Part shown: piece after piece, positions 1-12,805 of the stretch
How the letters are laid out: every line of letters starts with the position of its first letter
How positions within the stretch are numbered: position 1 is the first letter of the stretch
Assembly: GCA_964023275.1 (NCBI GenBank)
Contig: OZ029913.1
Coordinates: forward strand, 38,723,257-38,787,256
Direction of reading: 5' to 3'
From: Norana najaformis
Lineage: Eukaryota; Annelida; Clitellata; Crassiclitellata; Hormogastridae
DNA length: 64,000 bases
Program-made: the position numbers and the translations under genes
Notes under the pieces: generated by a model
What the model was told of the DNA's origin: nothing
Database searches by the model: none
Seen by the model: only the letters and a program-made list of their open reading frames with translations

Positions 1-29
1 GAGTTGTAGCGGTTCCAGATGATTTATCA

Positions 30-112
30 TTTTCATTTTCTCCGGACATTTCTCAACCTGAGGGATTATATATACCTCGGGACACAAAATAATAATAATA
101 ATAATAATAACA

Positions 113-145
<33 letters not shown>

Positions 146-290
146 CATTAAATAGCCATCCCAGAACAATGCAATCCCTAATTTTTGAAATCCTGAGGGA
201 TCATAAGTACCTCGGGTAAAAAATAAAATAAATATAATAATATTATTATTGTTCTCATTATTATTATCATTGTTGTTGTCGTCGTCATTG
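30..290 (+). repeat. AAT-tailed repeat ends with (AAT)n/(ATT)n
   Basis: Two neighbouring copies of one repeat end are visible. One has CTCCGG, CCTGAGGGAT and CCTCGGG, then (AAT)n from about 88, which flips to (ATT)n at about 126. The other (151-233) has CCTGAGGGATCATA and CTCGGGTAAA, then AT-rich trinucleotides to about 290. The same words recur next to other (AAT)n tracts at 2691-2913, about 4998-5050 and, inverted, at 39430-39560. This looks like the 3' tail of a retroposon family whose A+T tail expanded into a microsatellite. The AAT to ATT switch could fold as a hairpin. Confidence 0.6.
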
Positions 291-734
291 TCTCAGTAGT
301 TGAACTCTAGGATGGCCCGTTGATTAAGATGGAGCCTTATTTTCGATCTGTGCATAAATTGATGTTAACTCGACACTATCTTGTGGCTTTTGCCTTTTGC
401 TTTCTGTCGTTGGTATCGTGTCGCTCTGAGTTGCTCCGATATTATCGCTCGGGCGCGCACACGACTTCTCAACCGTGGCCTCTTTCTCAGACCGCTAACA
501 AGGCCAAGGGCAAATGCAGCATCTGTCACGCCACCAGACAGCTGCATCAGACGGACAACGTGGTTCAAAGGCAACGTGGTTTACAGGGAGAACCTCTGTT
601 CCGGTTCGAATAGTCAGCACCTCTCTGTAATTACATGGTACGTTCCCACATGCTTAGTTTCCGTCCCTCTAGTTCACTCACAAATTGCATCATCCACTGC
701 TCCCAACCCTTGCCCATTGCAGACTGCACCTGTT

Positions 735-857
735 CTTCATCCTCCTCTTCTTCCTCTTCCTCCTGCCCCTATTCCACCTCCTCCTCCTCCTCCTCCTCCT
801 CCTCCTCCTCCTCCTCCTCCTCCTCCTCCTCCTCCTCCTCCTCCTCCTCCTCCTCCT
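735..857. repeat. (CTC)n microsatellite
   Basis: This is a near-perfect CTC array (core 776-857) with pyrimidine-rich shoulders. It creates open Pro, Ser, Leu or Arg runs in all frames, none of which looks like a gene. The rest of 291-1250 holds no recognisable gene. A tail word resembling retroposon 3' ends (AAAGGCGCTATACAAAAAG) sits at 1186-1204. Confidence 0.95.
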
Positions 858-1259
858 TGTAACATCGCCCAGTCTTGTCTCCATGGTTGTTAAATCAAAT
901 ATATGCCAAGGGGCTTGTCCGGTAACCGTTTGATTATTAATTACTATAATTGATTGGATTGTTCTAGGCCCTCGCAGTGAGGGTAGTTGGGTCACACTTC
1001 TGTTTTGGGGTCTGTGTCCATGTTACCTCGAAGCAGAAGAGGTAAACGACACAACATATTCCACATTGCAGAGAAAAGGTTGAAGAGTTTTCAATTTGAG
1101 ATGGCGGCAGGTTTCCCTTTTCTAAGCCAGCTGATGGATCAGAGTCCATTCGGGCTCAGCTAATGAAACGTGGTTACGCAAAAAGAAAGGCGCTATACAA
1201 AAAGTAGATAATCCAAAGGTATCGTAATCCTAAAATGCTATCATCTGTGACCTGCCTCG

Positions 1260-2680
1260 CCAATTTGCTATTGGCAGGCATCTAAACCGAGCCTATACTC
1301 CAGCTTCTGTTTGAGGGCTCCCTGTTTACCCTGCGGAAAAACAGTAGGGGGTCAACGCTCCATCGCAGGCGGCTATTGGTAATGTCGACGTAACGTCCAT
1401 ACGTACAAATGCATCTGCTATAACCCGGCTATCAAACTACTTTGCTTTGTTGCAACTCGGTGTTGTTCGACGTTCCTTAGCAGATCTTTTGCTATGTTCT
1501 GTGCTGGTCAAACTGGATTTCTCAAACGCATTTTTAGTCCCAGTAATGAGTAGCACGCAAATGCTATCTGCTGTTTCTGACGCCATTCCACAGATTTATC
1601 CGTACTGCCATCTAACGTACAGTAGAAGTTCCATTCTGAAATAAGCAGATGTCTCAGTCACGTAACAAACCGATCCCCAGCAATGAATCCAATCGACCCT
1701 CTTCTCTTCTGCCTCTGCATTCAGCCAGTTTTGACACTTCGCTCTGCTCTCCACTGTGTATTTGATTTTCCAGACGACCTCACCCTGGGCGGAGATGTCC
1801 ATTTAAGAGGCAAAAGAAATGGACTTAAGCAGTACTGAATTTTGGTATGTGCGAAATAGTATCAAATTCCAAAAACTGTAGACCTTCCTTATCCTCTTGA
1901 TTGCTTAACGGTCGACGTTTTTGAAGAAACATGCCTTTTTGGGGTCCAGCTTTCCAAGGGTAGCGCACTCTTTCGCCCGCTTTGCAGTCTTGGTGCTCAA
2001 TAATATCAGATTATCACCAAGCGCCGGTTAAAGCAGTCACTTCAAAGCGCTCAGGTGACTGGCTTATGGCCTTGCCAATCAGCGTTGGTGACCTAGGGCT
2101 AAGCGGTGAGGCTGTTCGAATTGCAACAGGTTTTCCACTCGGAGTTAATCTGTGTGCTCCTCATAAACGTTGCTGAAGGGCTGTAGTTGTAGAGAATGGT
2201 GCACACGGCTTATCATGACACTGGCTTCCTGGCTACGTGGGAAAACATGGCTACATGACAACATCATTTGCCGAGCCCTCATTAAAACTGGCTTCTTGGA
2301 CTTTCATGGTCCGATGGTAGGCGCCTCGAAGGCACAACTTGGGAAGGAGGAATGTGCCTTGCCTAGAATGCACAGTCATCGACATCATGGCAGATTCATA
2401 TCGGCCAAGAGCTGCTCGACAGGCTGGATCTGCTGCTGAGATTGCAGCCCGAAGAAAGGCGGCTAGGTATGACACCATCCTGTCCGTTTACTGCTTCGTT
2501 CCCTCTTGACCTCGGCAGTCAAGAAGGCTTGGCTTTCGTCAACAGCCTTGGTAGACATCTAGCCTGAACAACTAATGACAAGAGGGAGGCTTCGTTTCTC
2601 TTTCAGCGCATTTCCATGGCCATCCGGAGCTTTAGCGCAATTGCCTTTCAAGGAACATTCAGAGGCCGATAACAGCGACT
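1260..2680 (+). pseudogene. Decayed reverse transcriptase with linked nuclease-like C-terminal module
   Basis: Several frames together read as one retroelement polyprotein. Around 1490-1640 are VKLDFSNAF and IPQIYPYCHLTYS, typical RT finger and palm sequence. Around 1765-1800 another frame gives FPDDLTLGGDV, an RT catalytic DD box with the first aspartates kept. From about 2020 the sequence reads SGDWLMALPIS, GLSGEAVRIATG and NLCAPH. Later come GRRLEGT (about 2310), CLA (about 2360) and FLFQRISMAI (about 2600-2640). I recall this combination from predicted retroelement proteins of many invertebrates, where the C-terminal part contains a DGKRPDG-like, probably nuclease, motif. Here that motif is altered. 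Multiple frameshifts and stops show it is dead. The element class is unresolved; a non-LTR type is most likely. Confidence 0.6.
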
Positions 2681-2690
2681 TTCAGCCATT

Positions 2691-2912
2691 CCAGAACAAC
2701 GCATAATAAACCTGGAATCCAAATCCTGCGGATCCTTTCTACCTGGAGTCACATAGTAGTAGTAGCATAGTAATGCTTTCTGATCATATCACCCATCTTG
2801 CTCTCTTGCTTCATGAATATCCCTGACCTTTGCAGAATCCGCCCTATGCTTTACTTCAAAACAGCGCATCATAAACTTTTCAAATCCTGCGGGATCCTTT
2901 CTAACTCGAATC

Positions 2913-2913
<1 letters not shown>
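2691..2913 (+). mobile_element. Two AAT-tailed retroposon ends with a short LINE piece
   Basis: AATCCTGCGGATCCTTTCTA at about 2725 and AATCCTGCGGGATCCTTTCTA at about 2883 are two copies of the tail word described at the window start. Between them, 2785-2860 resembles the LINE segment SDHITHL...RIRPML found intact in the LINE at 24.4-25.7 kb (compare about 24990-25060). This looks like a nested, 5'-truncated retroposon insertion that ends in the following (AAT)n. Confidence 0.55.
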
Positions 2914-3004
<91 letters not shown>

Positions 3005-3013
3005 GCCTAATAA
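2906..3013 (+). repeat. (AAT)n, left member of a direct-repeat pair
   Basis: The tract starts TCGAATCT, continues as about 29 AAT units and ends AATAGCCTAATAA. The same start and end words border the (AAT)n tract at 4486-4608, so the segment between them is framed by direct repeats about 110-120 bp long. Confidence 0.85.
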
Positions 3014-3224
3014 CACTGGACAACAAATTTTTACAAAAGTCATGTTACTGAAATGAAATTAGTCAGTTCTTATCAATTTGTATGTGCTGAACACGAATAT
3101 GACAGTGAAAATGCCGAATTGGCTCTAGTTTTTTTGTAATCTGAAATGAAGTAATTTTATATCGCACAATGCATGCCAATAGTGATACACTTACAGTTAA
3201 TATTTGTAAAAACCAGGTCATAGA

Positions 3225-4700
<1,476 letters not shown>

Positions 4701-4997
4701 TTAATATTAATAACATTGCGGTGGCTGTCAGTGAGTGAACGTAATCTGCTTACCATCATGTGCTCTGTCCCTCTTGAGGTGGCGCTTTCGACAATAATAA
4801 CAAAAGTTATATATAGGCCTATATATAATAATTCATGCGTAGGCCCTATATATGTATAAACATTCATTAATAGTAATAATAGTAGTAGTAGGTAGTAGTG
4901 GTATAGTAATGATAATAATAATAATAATAATAATAACAATAATAATAATAACAACAACAGCAACAACAATAATAACCATAATGATAACTTAATTTTG

Positions 4998-5395
4998 AGT
5001 TCCTGCTGTATCATTTCTCCCTCGGGTAAAAATTTTAAAAAAATAATAATAGGCCTAACGACGACGACGACGACAACAACAACAGCATAATTCCAGACAT
5101 GGAGATCTGTACTGCCACAATAATTAATGTCTACTGTTCCCAGGCACTATTTTCAAGAATGGCTCGGATTATCTAGACCGACTATAATTATATGGAGCCC
5201 GAGACCGACCGTCCAGCGTCGTTCATACAGTTCTCTCGTATAATTTGTTGCTCGCCAACAGCCATTTTGCTAGCTCATACCATGCTATATAAATCATAAT
5301 TCTGATCGATAATTAATTAATAACTTATTTGCTTGCAAAAAGTAAATAAGCTAATGAGTAAACTAGGTAACTGACTAGATAGAAGAGGCCAAATG
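4998..5395. other. No gene seen; AAT-tailed repeat end and intergenic sequence
   Basis: TCCTGCTGTATCATTTCTCCCTCGGGTAAA at about 5003-5032 is another degraded member of the AAT-tailed repeat end, followed by AATAATAATAGGCCTAA and a short ACG/ACA run. Nothing coding is recognised to 5395. Confidence 0.5.
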
Positions 5396-5582
5396 AATCT
5401 CTTCCTATGCTTCTGTGCGCTTCGTTGTGCCTGCGTGGGTCTGGGTGTCCGTGCGTGTCTGTGTGTCTATGTCTCTATGTGTTTGTGTGTTCATGTGTGT
5501 CTGTATGTTAGTGTCTGTGTATGTTTGTGTCTGTGTGTATGCGTCTATGTCTGCGTGCATCTGTGTGTCTGTGTGTGTCTGA
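5395..5582. repeat. (TGTG/TCTG)n low-complexity tract
   Basis: This is a GT-rich degenerate array of TGTGTCTG-like words. It produces a Cys/Val/Leu-rich open frame with no protein character. The following 5583-5820 shows no gene. Confidence 0.8.
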
Positions 5583-5824
5583 TCAATAGCGCCGATGCAT
5601 GCATGGATCGTGGCTTATAGAGCTATAAACGTTGAACCCGGCTGGTGCTTAGGCCTACTGGACGCCAGGTGACGTCATCGGCCCGCAGTCACGTTCTGCT
5701 AGATGTCGCTATCGTCCTGTCGCCGGCTCTTGTTTCATAACTCTTCTTTGCGATTTCGTCGTCGACGATGATGACGTCTACCTGGAATTTACTTAAATGC
5801 TTCCTCTTCGTTTGATGCCGTGTA

Positions 5825-6115
5825 ACCAGATGACCGAAGGCAGACGACCGAAGACAGACGATCCAAAGGTAGACGACTCAAAGTAGACGAACGAAGACGG
5901 TTGCAAGCAGACGACCCGAAAGCAGACAATCAAGGCAAACCGCGAAGAACAGACGATCAAGAGGAGACGACCATTTGCAGAAAATTATTAGGAGCAGACT
6001 GCAGAGCAGACGATTCAAAACAGTTGACTAAGCAAACGACTCATAGCAGACGACTCAAAGCAGACGATTCTAAGCGGGAGACTTTAAGCAGATGACCGAA
6101 GCATATTACATCTGT
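5825..6115 (+). repeat. Degenerate minisatellite, consensus GCAGACGACTCAAA
   Basis: Around twenty diverged copies of a 10-16 bp unit (AGCAGACGACTCAAAGCAG and variants) are strung together. A 64-residue Asp/Lys/Arg-rich frame crosses it only because the unit lacks stops in one phase. Confidence 0.75.
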
Positions 6116-6303
6116 CAAATGGCGGGAAGGAAGGCGTCTTCAAACGAGGTTTAAGTAGGAACCATCTCGAGTAAAATCACAAACGATATCAACAAAGTTT
6201 AGGTGAGTCGAATTCACTTGAGCAGTTAAAGGCTAATTTTGATCTAATTTCTTTCTGCTTACCTCCTTCACATTCATCTATTACAGCATCATGTTTTATA
6301 TAA

Positions 6304-6540
6304 CACGACAGCCTAATGGTTAGCATTGTGACCTGTCAACCCAGAGGTCAAGGGTTAAAATTCCCGTCAGGGTAGATTGACGTTTCACGATTTCTGCTCG
6401 ACCTTCGCTCCTAGCGAACTCAAGTGTAAAATTAACTCATCGACCGTCCACTTCCGGTGGGAAGAACCTGCGGCGGATAGGACTGGCCACAAGCCCTGAT
6501 ATACCGAGGCTAAGAAAAACAAAGGCGCCCAACACTCCCT
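6304..6540 (+). mobile_element. tRNA-derived SINE, copy 1
   Basis: The head is tRNA-like. AGCCTAATGGTTAGCATTG (about 6310-6328) fits an RNA polymerase III A box and AGGGTTAAAATTCCCG (6351-6366) fits a B box, with an anticodon-arm-like GACCT...AGGTC between them. The body ends CCCTGATATACCGAGGCTAAGAAAA then AAAGGCGCC. The last 70 bp align well with the copy at 12575-12805, which shows this is a repeat family and not a single tRNA gene. Confidence 0.7.
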
Positions 6541-6594
6541 GCATATGGCTGCATCTCAAGGTTAGCTTAAGAGACTGCACTTCTTGTTTATAGC

Positions 6595-6705
6595 AAGGCA
6601 AGGCAAGGTAAGATATGGCAATGTAAATTAAGTTAATTGAGGGTAAGGGTGAAATATAACCGTATACTATAGGGTAACGTTAGATAAGCTAAGATAAGGC
6701 AAGAG
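6595..6705. repeat. Degenerate (AAGGT/AAGGC)n pentamer array
   Basis: GCAAGGCAAGGCAAGGTAAG and diverging copies. This is the same kind of pentamer drift as at 55270-55450 and 56925-57180. Confidence 0.6.
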
Positions 6706-6774
6706 GTGCGATGACCTCCTTTTGAACCCAGCCATCCCTCTATTGGACAGCCGAGGACAATGATGGCGCCACAT

Positions 6775-6965
6775 CAACTGATCTGAAGGGTAAGGCATCC
6801 TCGCTGTCCGTCGGAGGACGGCGTATCGAATCCAGATCTGACCATAATTTCATAGATTTGCATCTCGGACAAGCACCATCCGTAGCCAGGCACCAAACTG
6901 GCGTGGTACACGTTCAAATAAGCAGTATAAATCCATCGATAAAATCGCCGAAAAACGAGTCGCGT
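6775..6965 (+). mobile_element. Probable second tRNA-like SINE
   Basis: GAAGGGTAAGGCATCC resembles an A box and GCGTATCGAATCC a B box at tRNA-like spacing, with a possible arm GTCCGTCGGAGGAC. No second copy was found here, so the call rests on the promoter-like boxes only. The stretch 6966-7490 shows nothing coding. Confidence 0.4.
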
Positions 6966-7499
6966 CGAGGCTAAACGGTGGATGCAACAACGGTCACCAT
7001 AAAAAACATGTATGTTCATAAAAGCTTTACAACGCTATACGTCGTCTCGAAAAAGTAACATGGCAGCATCAATCATAGACAGAAATAGTCTCTTTAATCA
7101 TCGCGTGGCTTACATCCAGTCACCTCTGTCGCCATTAGCATTATGCATATATATATGAGCATTTCTGTAACGCCTTTTTGACCCCTTAAGAGAAGTTAAG
7201 GCTATTCAACCCACTCGACCATGAGCCTTCGATGGGTCGTTTTCCAAACATCAAGCTGAATATTAAACAGTAGTAGTCATAATCGAGAGATATATAAAAG
7301 GCGATACATAATCCAAATGAATCGTATATTTAGACAGCGCATCTTCAAGGGAAAACTCCTTGGAGACAAGGCAAAATCACGATGGAACAAAGGCAAGGGT
7401 ATTGGTCACAGTTTCTGCGTATGGAGGACGTTTCTGGAACAAGCTGCAATTCATTAAATATTCCGTTAGCAGAGCAAATATAGCATAACATAACCTGCG

Positions 7500-9120
7500 C
7501 TTTAAGTAATCGTAGATGGTAATCGTAAACTCGAGATTTATACAGCGCCTAAAGAAAGCTAAGTGGCGGGAACCAACCACAGGCGCTAAAACAAAATCGA
7601 TGCACAGTTGAGGTCAGATTCCTAAGATACAAGGGTCAGGCAGGAAGTCAGACGGCTACAGTGGATGGTGTTTAGAATTGGAGCGGCGACAGAGATAAGG
7701 AGAAAAAGAGGAAGCAGAATGGGATTGTGCATGAGGATTGTTTTCAGTTCTGAGTGAAAGTCCTGCGCAAGGGGTGCAGTGTTGATGAGTGCGTATGATG
7801 GGTCAGATAATTGTCGTAATTCTGGCGGGAGTTTATTCCAGAGGACGGAGCAGCTATGGCTATGGAGCGATTTTCAACTTTTGAGGATGAGGGGACGGGA
7901 GGGCGGAAAATTGCTATGGCTGAAAATTGTTATGGCGGAAGAGGAATGGGTTGAACAGAGTGGTTGGATTGTAAATAACTGACGAAAGCAGGAAGGTTGG
8001 AAGGATTGAAGTGAGTCGAAGGTAGGTTGGAAGATTTTATACTGTATTCGTTATGGGTATTTTAAATAAGTTGAGTGATTTGAGAACAGGAGTGATGTGA
8101 TAGTGTTTGGGGGGTTCTGCTGACGGCACGAGCAAGAGCATTCTGGATAACTTAAGGGCAGTTTATTTGGATGTCTATATTCAGGAATTGCAGTAGTCTT
8201 AGTTTAGGATGGACTGCGGATGTGGCGATGGTAGATGCAGTTTTGAAAGCATAGGACGGATTCTGCGAAGGTCACGGATACGCATAAAGCGCGAGCGGGA
8301 AAGATGGGTGATAGGATCGGGTAAGCTGAGGTTCTGGTAGAAAATCACACCTAAGTTGCGGACACGAGAATTAATACTGAAGGTGTGGATCGAGGTAGGG
8401 TCGTGGATGAGAGAGATAGAGGGTCGGGAATGTGGTTGAGAGAGATAGAGAGTCGGGAATTCTCTTTAGCTGGTCAAGGAGAACTATGAGGACGAATTCA
8501 GTCTTAGATGGGCTCAAGCACAGGAGATTATATGTCATCCAGGAGGAGTTTTGGGTAACCGAAGAAAGAAGTTGATCTATAGAGTGGATGAAACAGTTCG
8601 GAGAGATGGATAAATACTAATAAATAGTTGGGCGTCGTCAGCATAGAAGTGATGGTAAACTTTAACGATTGAATTGAATGAGGTAATGTAGGCCTAAACG
8701 ATAAACAGAAGAAGTCTAAGAACTGATCCTTGTGGAACTCCGAAAGTGAGAGGGCATGATTTAAGTGAGGTTTTTGATATTTTGATGGTATAAGAGCGGG
8801 AGGAGAGACAAGAATGCATTTAGAGGGGGATAGTGTCAGCAAAATCGAGCCAGGTTGAAAGTCTTTGTAGTAAGATACTGTGATTAATGGTATCGAAGGC
8901 TGCTGAAATATCAAGGAGGCAGAGGCAAGAAACCTGCTGATGAGAGATAGCAGGCTTAAGCTTGTTGTAAAGAAAAGTGATAAACCAGCCTCGTGTTGGT
9001 TGAGGTGTGAGTTAGAAGTCAGATAGTCATCAATCCGAAGTAGCACGATACGTTCAGTTAAAATGGAAACTAAAGAAAGGATAGAAACAGGTATCTTAAG
9101 TGGTTCATGAGACATTAATC
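7500..9120 (-). pseudogene. LINE (CR1/L2-like) 3' part: RT and C-terminal region, frameshifted
   Basis: On the minus strand the element reads as the C-terminal half of a non-LTR retrotransposon ORF2. RIDDYLTSN lies near 9030. The RT catalytic box FYADDAQLF lies at about 8620-8645, in a different frame from the flanking 195-residue frame. LWNKLPPELRQLSDPSYALI lies at about 7795-7850. The 3' tail GGCGCTGTATAAAT is at 7537-7550. It is the same family as the plus-strand copy at 24.4-25.7 kb, which shares LWNKLPPDL and PSYKLI. Several frameshifts make it non-functional, although the YADD itself is kept. Confidence 0.8.
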
Positions 9121-9524
9121 TGTGTAGGAACCACTGGAACTTACCGGGAATGCTCAGTGGCCAATTCCCACCTAGCTTTCTCCTAAATGCTGTAATACTG
9201 TCTACTGAGACAGTACTAGTAAATAAGTAAGCTATTGTGATTTTTTATTGAGTGACATACTTTATAATAGGCGCTTTGGAAGCTGATGGAGGCCTCTTGG
9301 TATTTTGACCGATGACGTATCGATGTGGGTTTGACTGCATGCGCAAAGCAATATAAATGGTCGATGAAGAAGCTGAGGAATATAGACCTAATTTATGACA
9401 GGGTTGAAGGGTCAGACACATGCATACGGAAGCAGACCGGCTGTCGCTATGTATTGAGAGTATACATGCCTGTGTTGGCTGAATACAGAAAAGCAGCTGT
9501 ATAAATCTTAGATCGAGCAATGTA

Positions 9525-9563
9525 AACAGAGAGAGAGAGAGACAGAGAGAGACAGAGAGAGAG

Positions 9564-9594
<31 letters not shown>

Positions 9595-9600
9595 AGAAGC
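9525..9600. repeat. (GA)n/(CAGA)n microsatellite
   Basis: GAGAGA runs interrupted by CAGA. Between 9121 and 9960 nothing else is recognised. The minus-strand frame over this tract is a Leu/Ser/Cys artefact. Confidence 0.9.
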
Positions 9601-9959
9601 AATAGAGAAGAAAGCCAGTCAATTAGTCGTCCTCGGCCTAGATGTCTATCTCACAGTCAACCAGAATGACAGTTATCTGTAAACCGCATTCAGTTGAGCT
9701 GAGGATGGACTTAGATAAGCTCTAAGGTAGTCGTTTGGGTAGATTAGGTTATGTAGTCTTCCGGGCTTTTTATAAGTCGTAACATTCTTGTTCGGTATAT
9801 TATACACTTGAAAGATATTCCTATTCGACTGAAAATAATAAATTACATGCAACAAACCAACAATCTGATAGTTTATCATCCAAACCATTCCAGAAGTCTA
9901 CAGATCTTGCTTTGAAGAATTTATGCCCTAATGTTCCTATTAGTTCTTAAATTAATTTA

Positions 9960-10620
9960 TATACGTGATGCTAATTTGATGCTAATTCAAAGAGCTTCTG
10001 CCGTTGCACTGAATCCTTTCCAGTGATAATCTTATACGTTTCGATCATGTTTTCTCTGGTCCTCTTTCTATCCAATGCTGTTAGCCCATATTTTTCAACC
10101 CTTCGCAGCTCAGCTCCTCATAACTCTAAATCATTTTGACAGCTCTCCTCTGCACTTCCACAAGTTGCTATATGTCATGTTTCAGATAAAAGATTCCATA
10201 TCTGCATGAAGTATTCCAACTGTGGTCTCACCAATGATTTGTACAACATCAGTATTGTATCCTCGTCTCTGTTAGCTATTGTCCTCTTGATCATACCTAG
10301 GTTGAGTTAACGTGTTTTACTGCCTAAGCACATGGCCTTGAGGGTTTTGCACTCGTATGCATAGTCACACCCAGGTCCCTTTCTTTCTCACTAATTTTCA
10401 ATATCTTACTCCCCATTTCTTACTAAAACTATTTGATTCTCCTGCCTCTATGCATTACCGAGCATTTTTTCACATTAAACAGCATTTTCCAGTTCTGTGA
10501 CCATTTGAACGTTCTTCGTCGATCCTCTTGCGTTATACATATAGCTTCTTCTTCATCGGCTCTGCTCTGCATACAGTATGTGTGTGTCCTTAACAGAATC
10601 AAAAACTGCAAAGAATGTGG
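9960..10620 (-). pseudogene. Second LINE lineage, 3' half of RT region
   Basis: Minus-strand translation gives, in order: a WSQNWKMLFNVKKCSVMHRG block (about 10440-10510; other elements usually read WSEKWQM.FNVDKCKVMH.G), then YKSLVRPQLEYFMQIW (about 10200-10250), then RVEKYGLTALDRKRTRENMI and ETYKIITGKD (about 10020-10110). These are the thumb and post-RT blocks of a non-LTR element distinct from the CR1/L2-like copies here. Frames are broken between the blocks. Confidence 0.75.
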
Positions 10621-11050
10621 CCTATATATTTTTGGGAGGAGGAACCTGGGACCAAACGTTGAGTTGGTGAGGGGACATGACCCCTGGACTCACCTTTCGC
10701 AAAAATCTGCCACCGCGCCATCTCGTGTTGTATGAGGGATGTTGGGTTGTTTATGTGCTAGCGAGTAAAGATGGCGTCTGTTGGTAAAACTCATCGTCTG
10801 CTGGGTTGTCACGACGATTTAAATCACTAGGATGTAACTAGGAAATTGGAAGAGACCGGCTAATACGTGAGAAGATGGCTTACGAACGAACGGCGCCTGT
10901 AAGGACGCGACTGGAGTGGCATCCGAGGTGTCGAGCTGGACAGGAGACGTGCGAGGTTTTAAGCCGAGTGAACTCAGTGGGGGTCGGGGAATGAGGGTTT
11001 CTGCGTGCGCGGGAGGTTGACTGCGAGGACGAGGTATTTCTGAGAAGAAA
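10621..11050. other. No gene recognised
   Basis: Intergenic sequence of mixed composition. Open frames are short and have no recognisable domains. Confidence 0.4.
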
Positions 11051-11760
11051 AGTCAGGCAATGAGACAGGAAGTACAGAGGCGGAGGCAAAGACAGAGACG
11101 GTGACAGAGAGAAAGCAGCCAGCACCACAGACAAAAAGAGTAACAGACAAGGACACATACATGAGAAGAGAGACAGAAGCAGACACCGAGACAGAGAATA
11201 AGAGCGAAAGAAACAGAGACAGAGATATTGACACGGACATAGGTACAGACATAGAGAGAAACAGAGACAGAAACAGACACAGAGACGGATGCCAGTCATA
11301 ATTACTCAGACCGTGTCAGCCGCGAATCAATGCACGATAGGAATGACCATCGATGCATTGGCCTGCCACAGTTCGTTTAGCTGATGAGAACAAGGCAGCG
11401 CCAATGAAGGAGGAAAAAGAAGAGGAGGAGGAGGAGGATGGACCCAAGGACAATAGTAGCAAGAGGAGGAGTAAGAAAAGGAGGAGGGGCAGCAGAAAGA
11501 CTAGAAGCAGGAGGAGAAGAAGGAAAGAGTAAGAAGAGGGGTGAAGGAGGAACAGAGGTGAGGAAGAGGAGGAGGAGATGAGGATAAGAGGAGAAGAAAG
11601 AGACAGAGGAAAAGCAGGGTGATAGGAGCATCAAAAGAAGGACAAGGAAGGAGGAATGGAATGAGGAAGAGGAGTAAGATGAATAGGAGGATGAGGAGGA
11701 GAAGAGACAAAAGAGGACAGAGGAGGAGGATGATAGGGAGGAAGACGTTGTCGTCCCTCT
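11050..11760. repeat. Purine-rich low-complexity tracts (GACAGA)n and (GGA/GAA)n
   Basis: 11050-11295 is built of GACAGAGA words and 11395-11755 of AGGAGGAAG words. Complementary-strand frames of 70-140 residues here are Leu/Ser/Phe/Cys-rich and have no protein character. Confidence 0.85.
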
Positions 11761-11875
11761 GGCGGGCGATCGATGAGCTCATGTGAAGTTGTCAACGGGT
11801 GATTGATGGAGAAATAGATGAAAGATCAGTAAAGACGAACGATGGACTCCGCACCCGGGATTCTATCCAAACAAT

Positions 11876-12265
11876 TAGCTAGTCATTGTATAAGATACTA
11901 CCATCAGACTTGTAGTTATAAGATACTATCCTACTGACTCCTAGTCGTTGTTATAAGATACTGTCAAATGACTATAGTCGTTGTTGAATTGGATTTTAAT
12001 CAGTTGTAATTGTAATTTGACATTTATAAAGCGCCACTTCAAGAATACATTCAGCAGGGACGCTCTTAAATCCAGATTGAATAGTGGACATAAGGGAATA
12101 GTATCAGTTGATAGAATCTTATAGCAATGACTTCATGCAAATGACATTTTTGAAAATGACTTTATAAAAAAGGACTTTAGTTGTTGTTACAACATGCTAT
12201 TAAGATGTAGTCGTTGTTGTTACACTATATCACGCATTATATATTAAAATGCTGTAGTCACTGAC
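11876..12265 (+). repeat. Degenerate tandem repeat around TAGTCGTTGTTATAAGATACT, with a LINE tail inside
   Basis: TATAAGATACT recurs three times (about 11889, 11920 and 11951). TAGTCGTTGTT recurs near 11943, 11974 and 12210. In the middle, 12000-12070 carries a minus-strand LINE 3' end: TAATTGTAATTTGACATTTATAAAGCGCC is the complement of the GGCGCTTTATAAAT tail followed by an ATT-rich end. 12266-12570 shows no gene. Confidence 0.5.
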
Positions 12266-12574
12266 GGACTTCACGTTTTCCTGATTGATTTTCTCATGAA
12301 GCTCCAGACTGTGCCTTCGCCCCTCATAAACTTCAAATCCTTGATGCGCCTCTGAATAGTTTACCCTCGTAGAACTTGGGGCAGTCCGCATCTCCGATTT
12401 GGTCTCAATATGTTCTCAATTTGGTAGCTTTGATACAACTTGTCACTTTCAGTCGACTGAGTTTCTTGTCTCTTTGTTTAAAGAGAAGAAATGTCATTCA
12501 ATTCTATTTTCAGACTCTCGTTTAGCTTAACCACCGTAGCCTGACTGACATCTGGTGTCGCGGACATATTGGAT

Positions 12575-12805
12575 TTCGACGGGGCTTCTCCAATTACACA
12601 TTACATTACCGAGCATTGCATTACATCAAGAGGTTGAGGGTTCAAATCCCCCTGGACAGAAGGATATTTCAAAATTTTTGTTGCTCTAAATAGCGAAGGT
12701 GGCTTGACAAATAAGCAGATTGTCTGTACACCGTCGATGGGAGGATCTTGCGCAGAGGTGAGGATTAGCCAACAACCCTCGTATACACCGAGGCTAAGAA
12801 AATGA
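12575..12805 (+). mobile_element. tRNA-derived SINE, copy 2
   Basis: The B box is GAGGGTTCAAATCCCCC at about 12637-12653. The 3' body GGGAGGATCTTGCGC...ACAACCCTCGTATACACCGAGGCTAAGAAAA aligns with copy 1 at 6460-6520. The A-box region is poorly preserved. The overlapping 80-residue minus-strand frame is incidental. Confidence 0.65.

Noticed and set aside
320..613. 97-residue frame with a hydrophobic N-terminal stretch resembling a signal peptide
   Set aside because: An overlapping frame of similar length exists in another phase, no family is recognised, and the neighbourhood is repeat-derived.
6304..6380. Genuine tRNA gene
   Set aside because: Acceptor stem pairing is missing, and the body continues for 160 bp shared with a second locus, so it is a SINE head.
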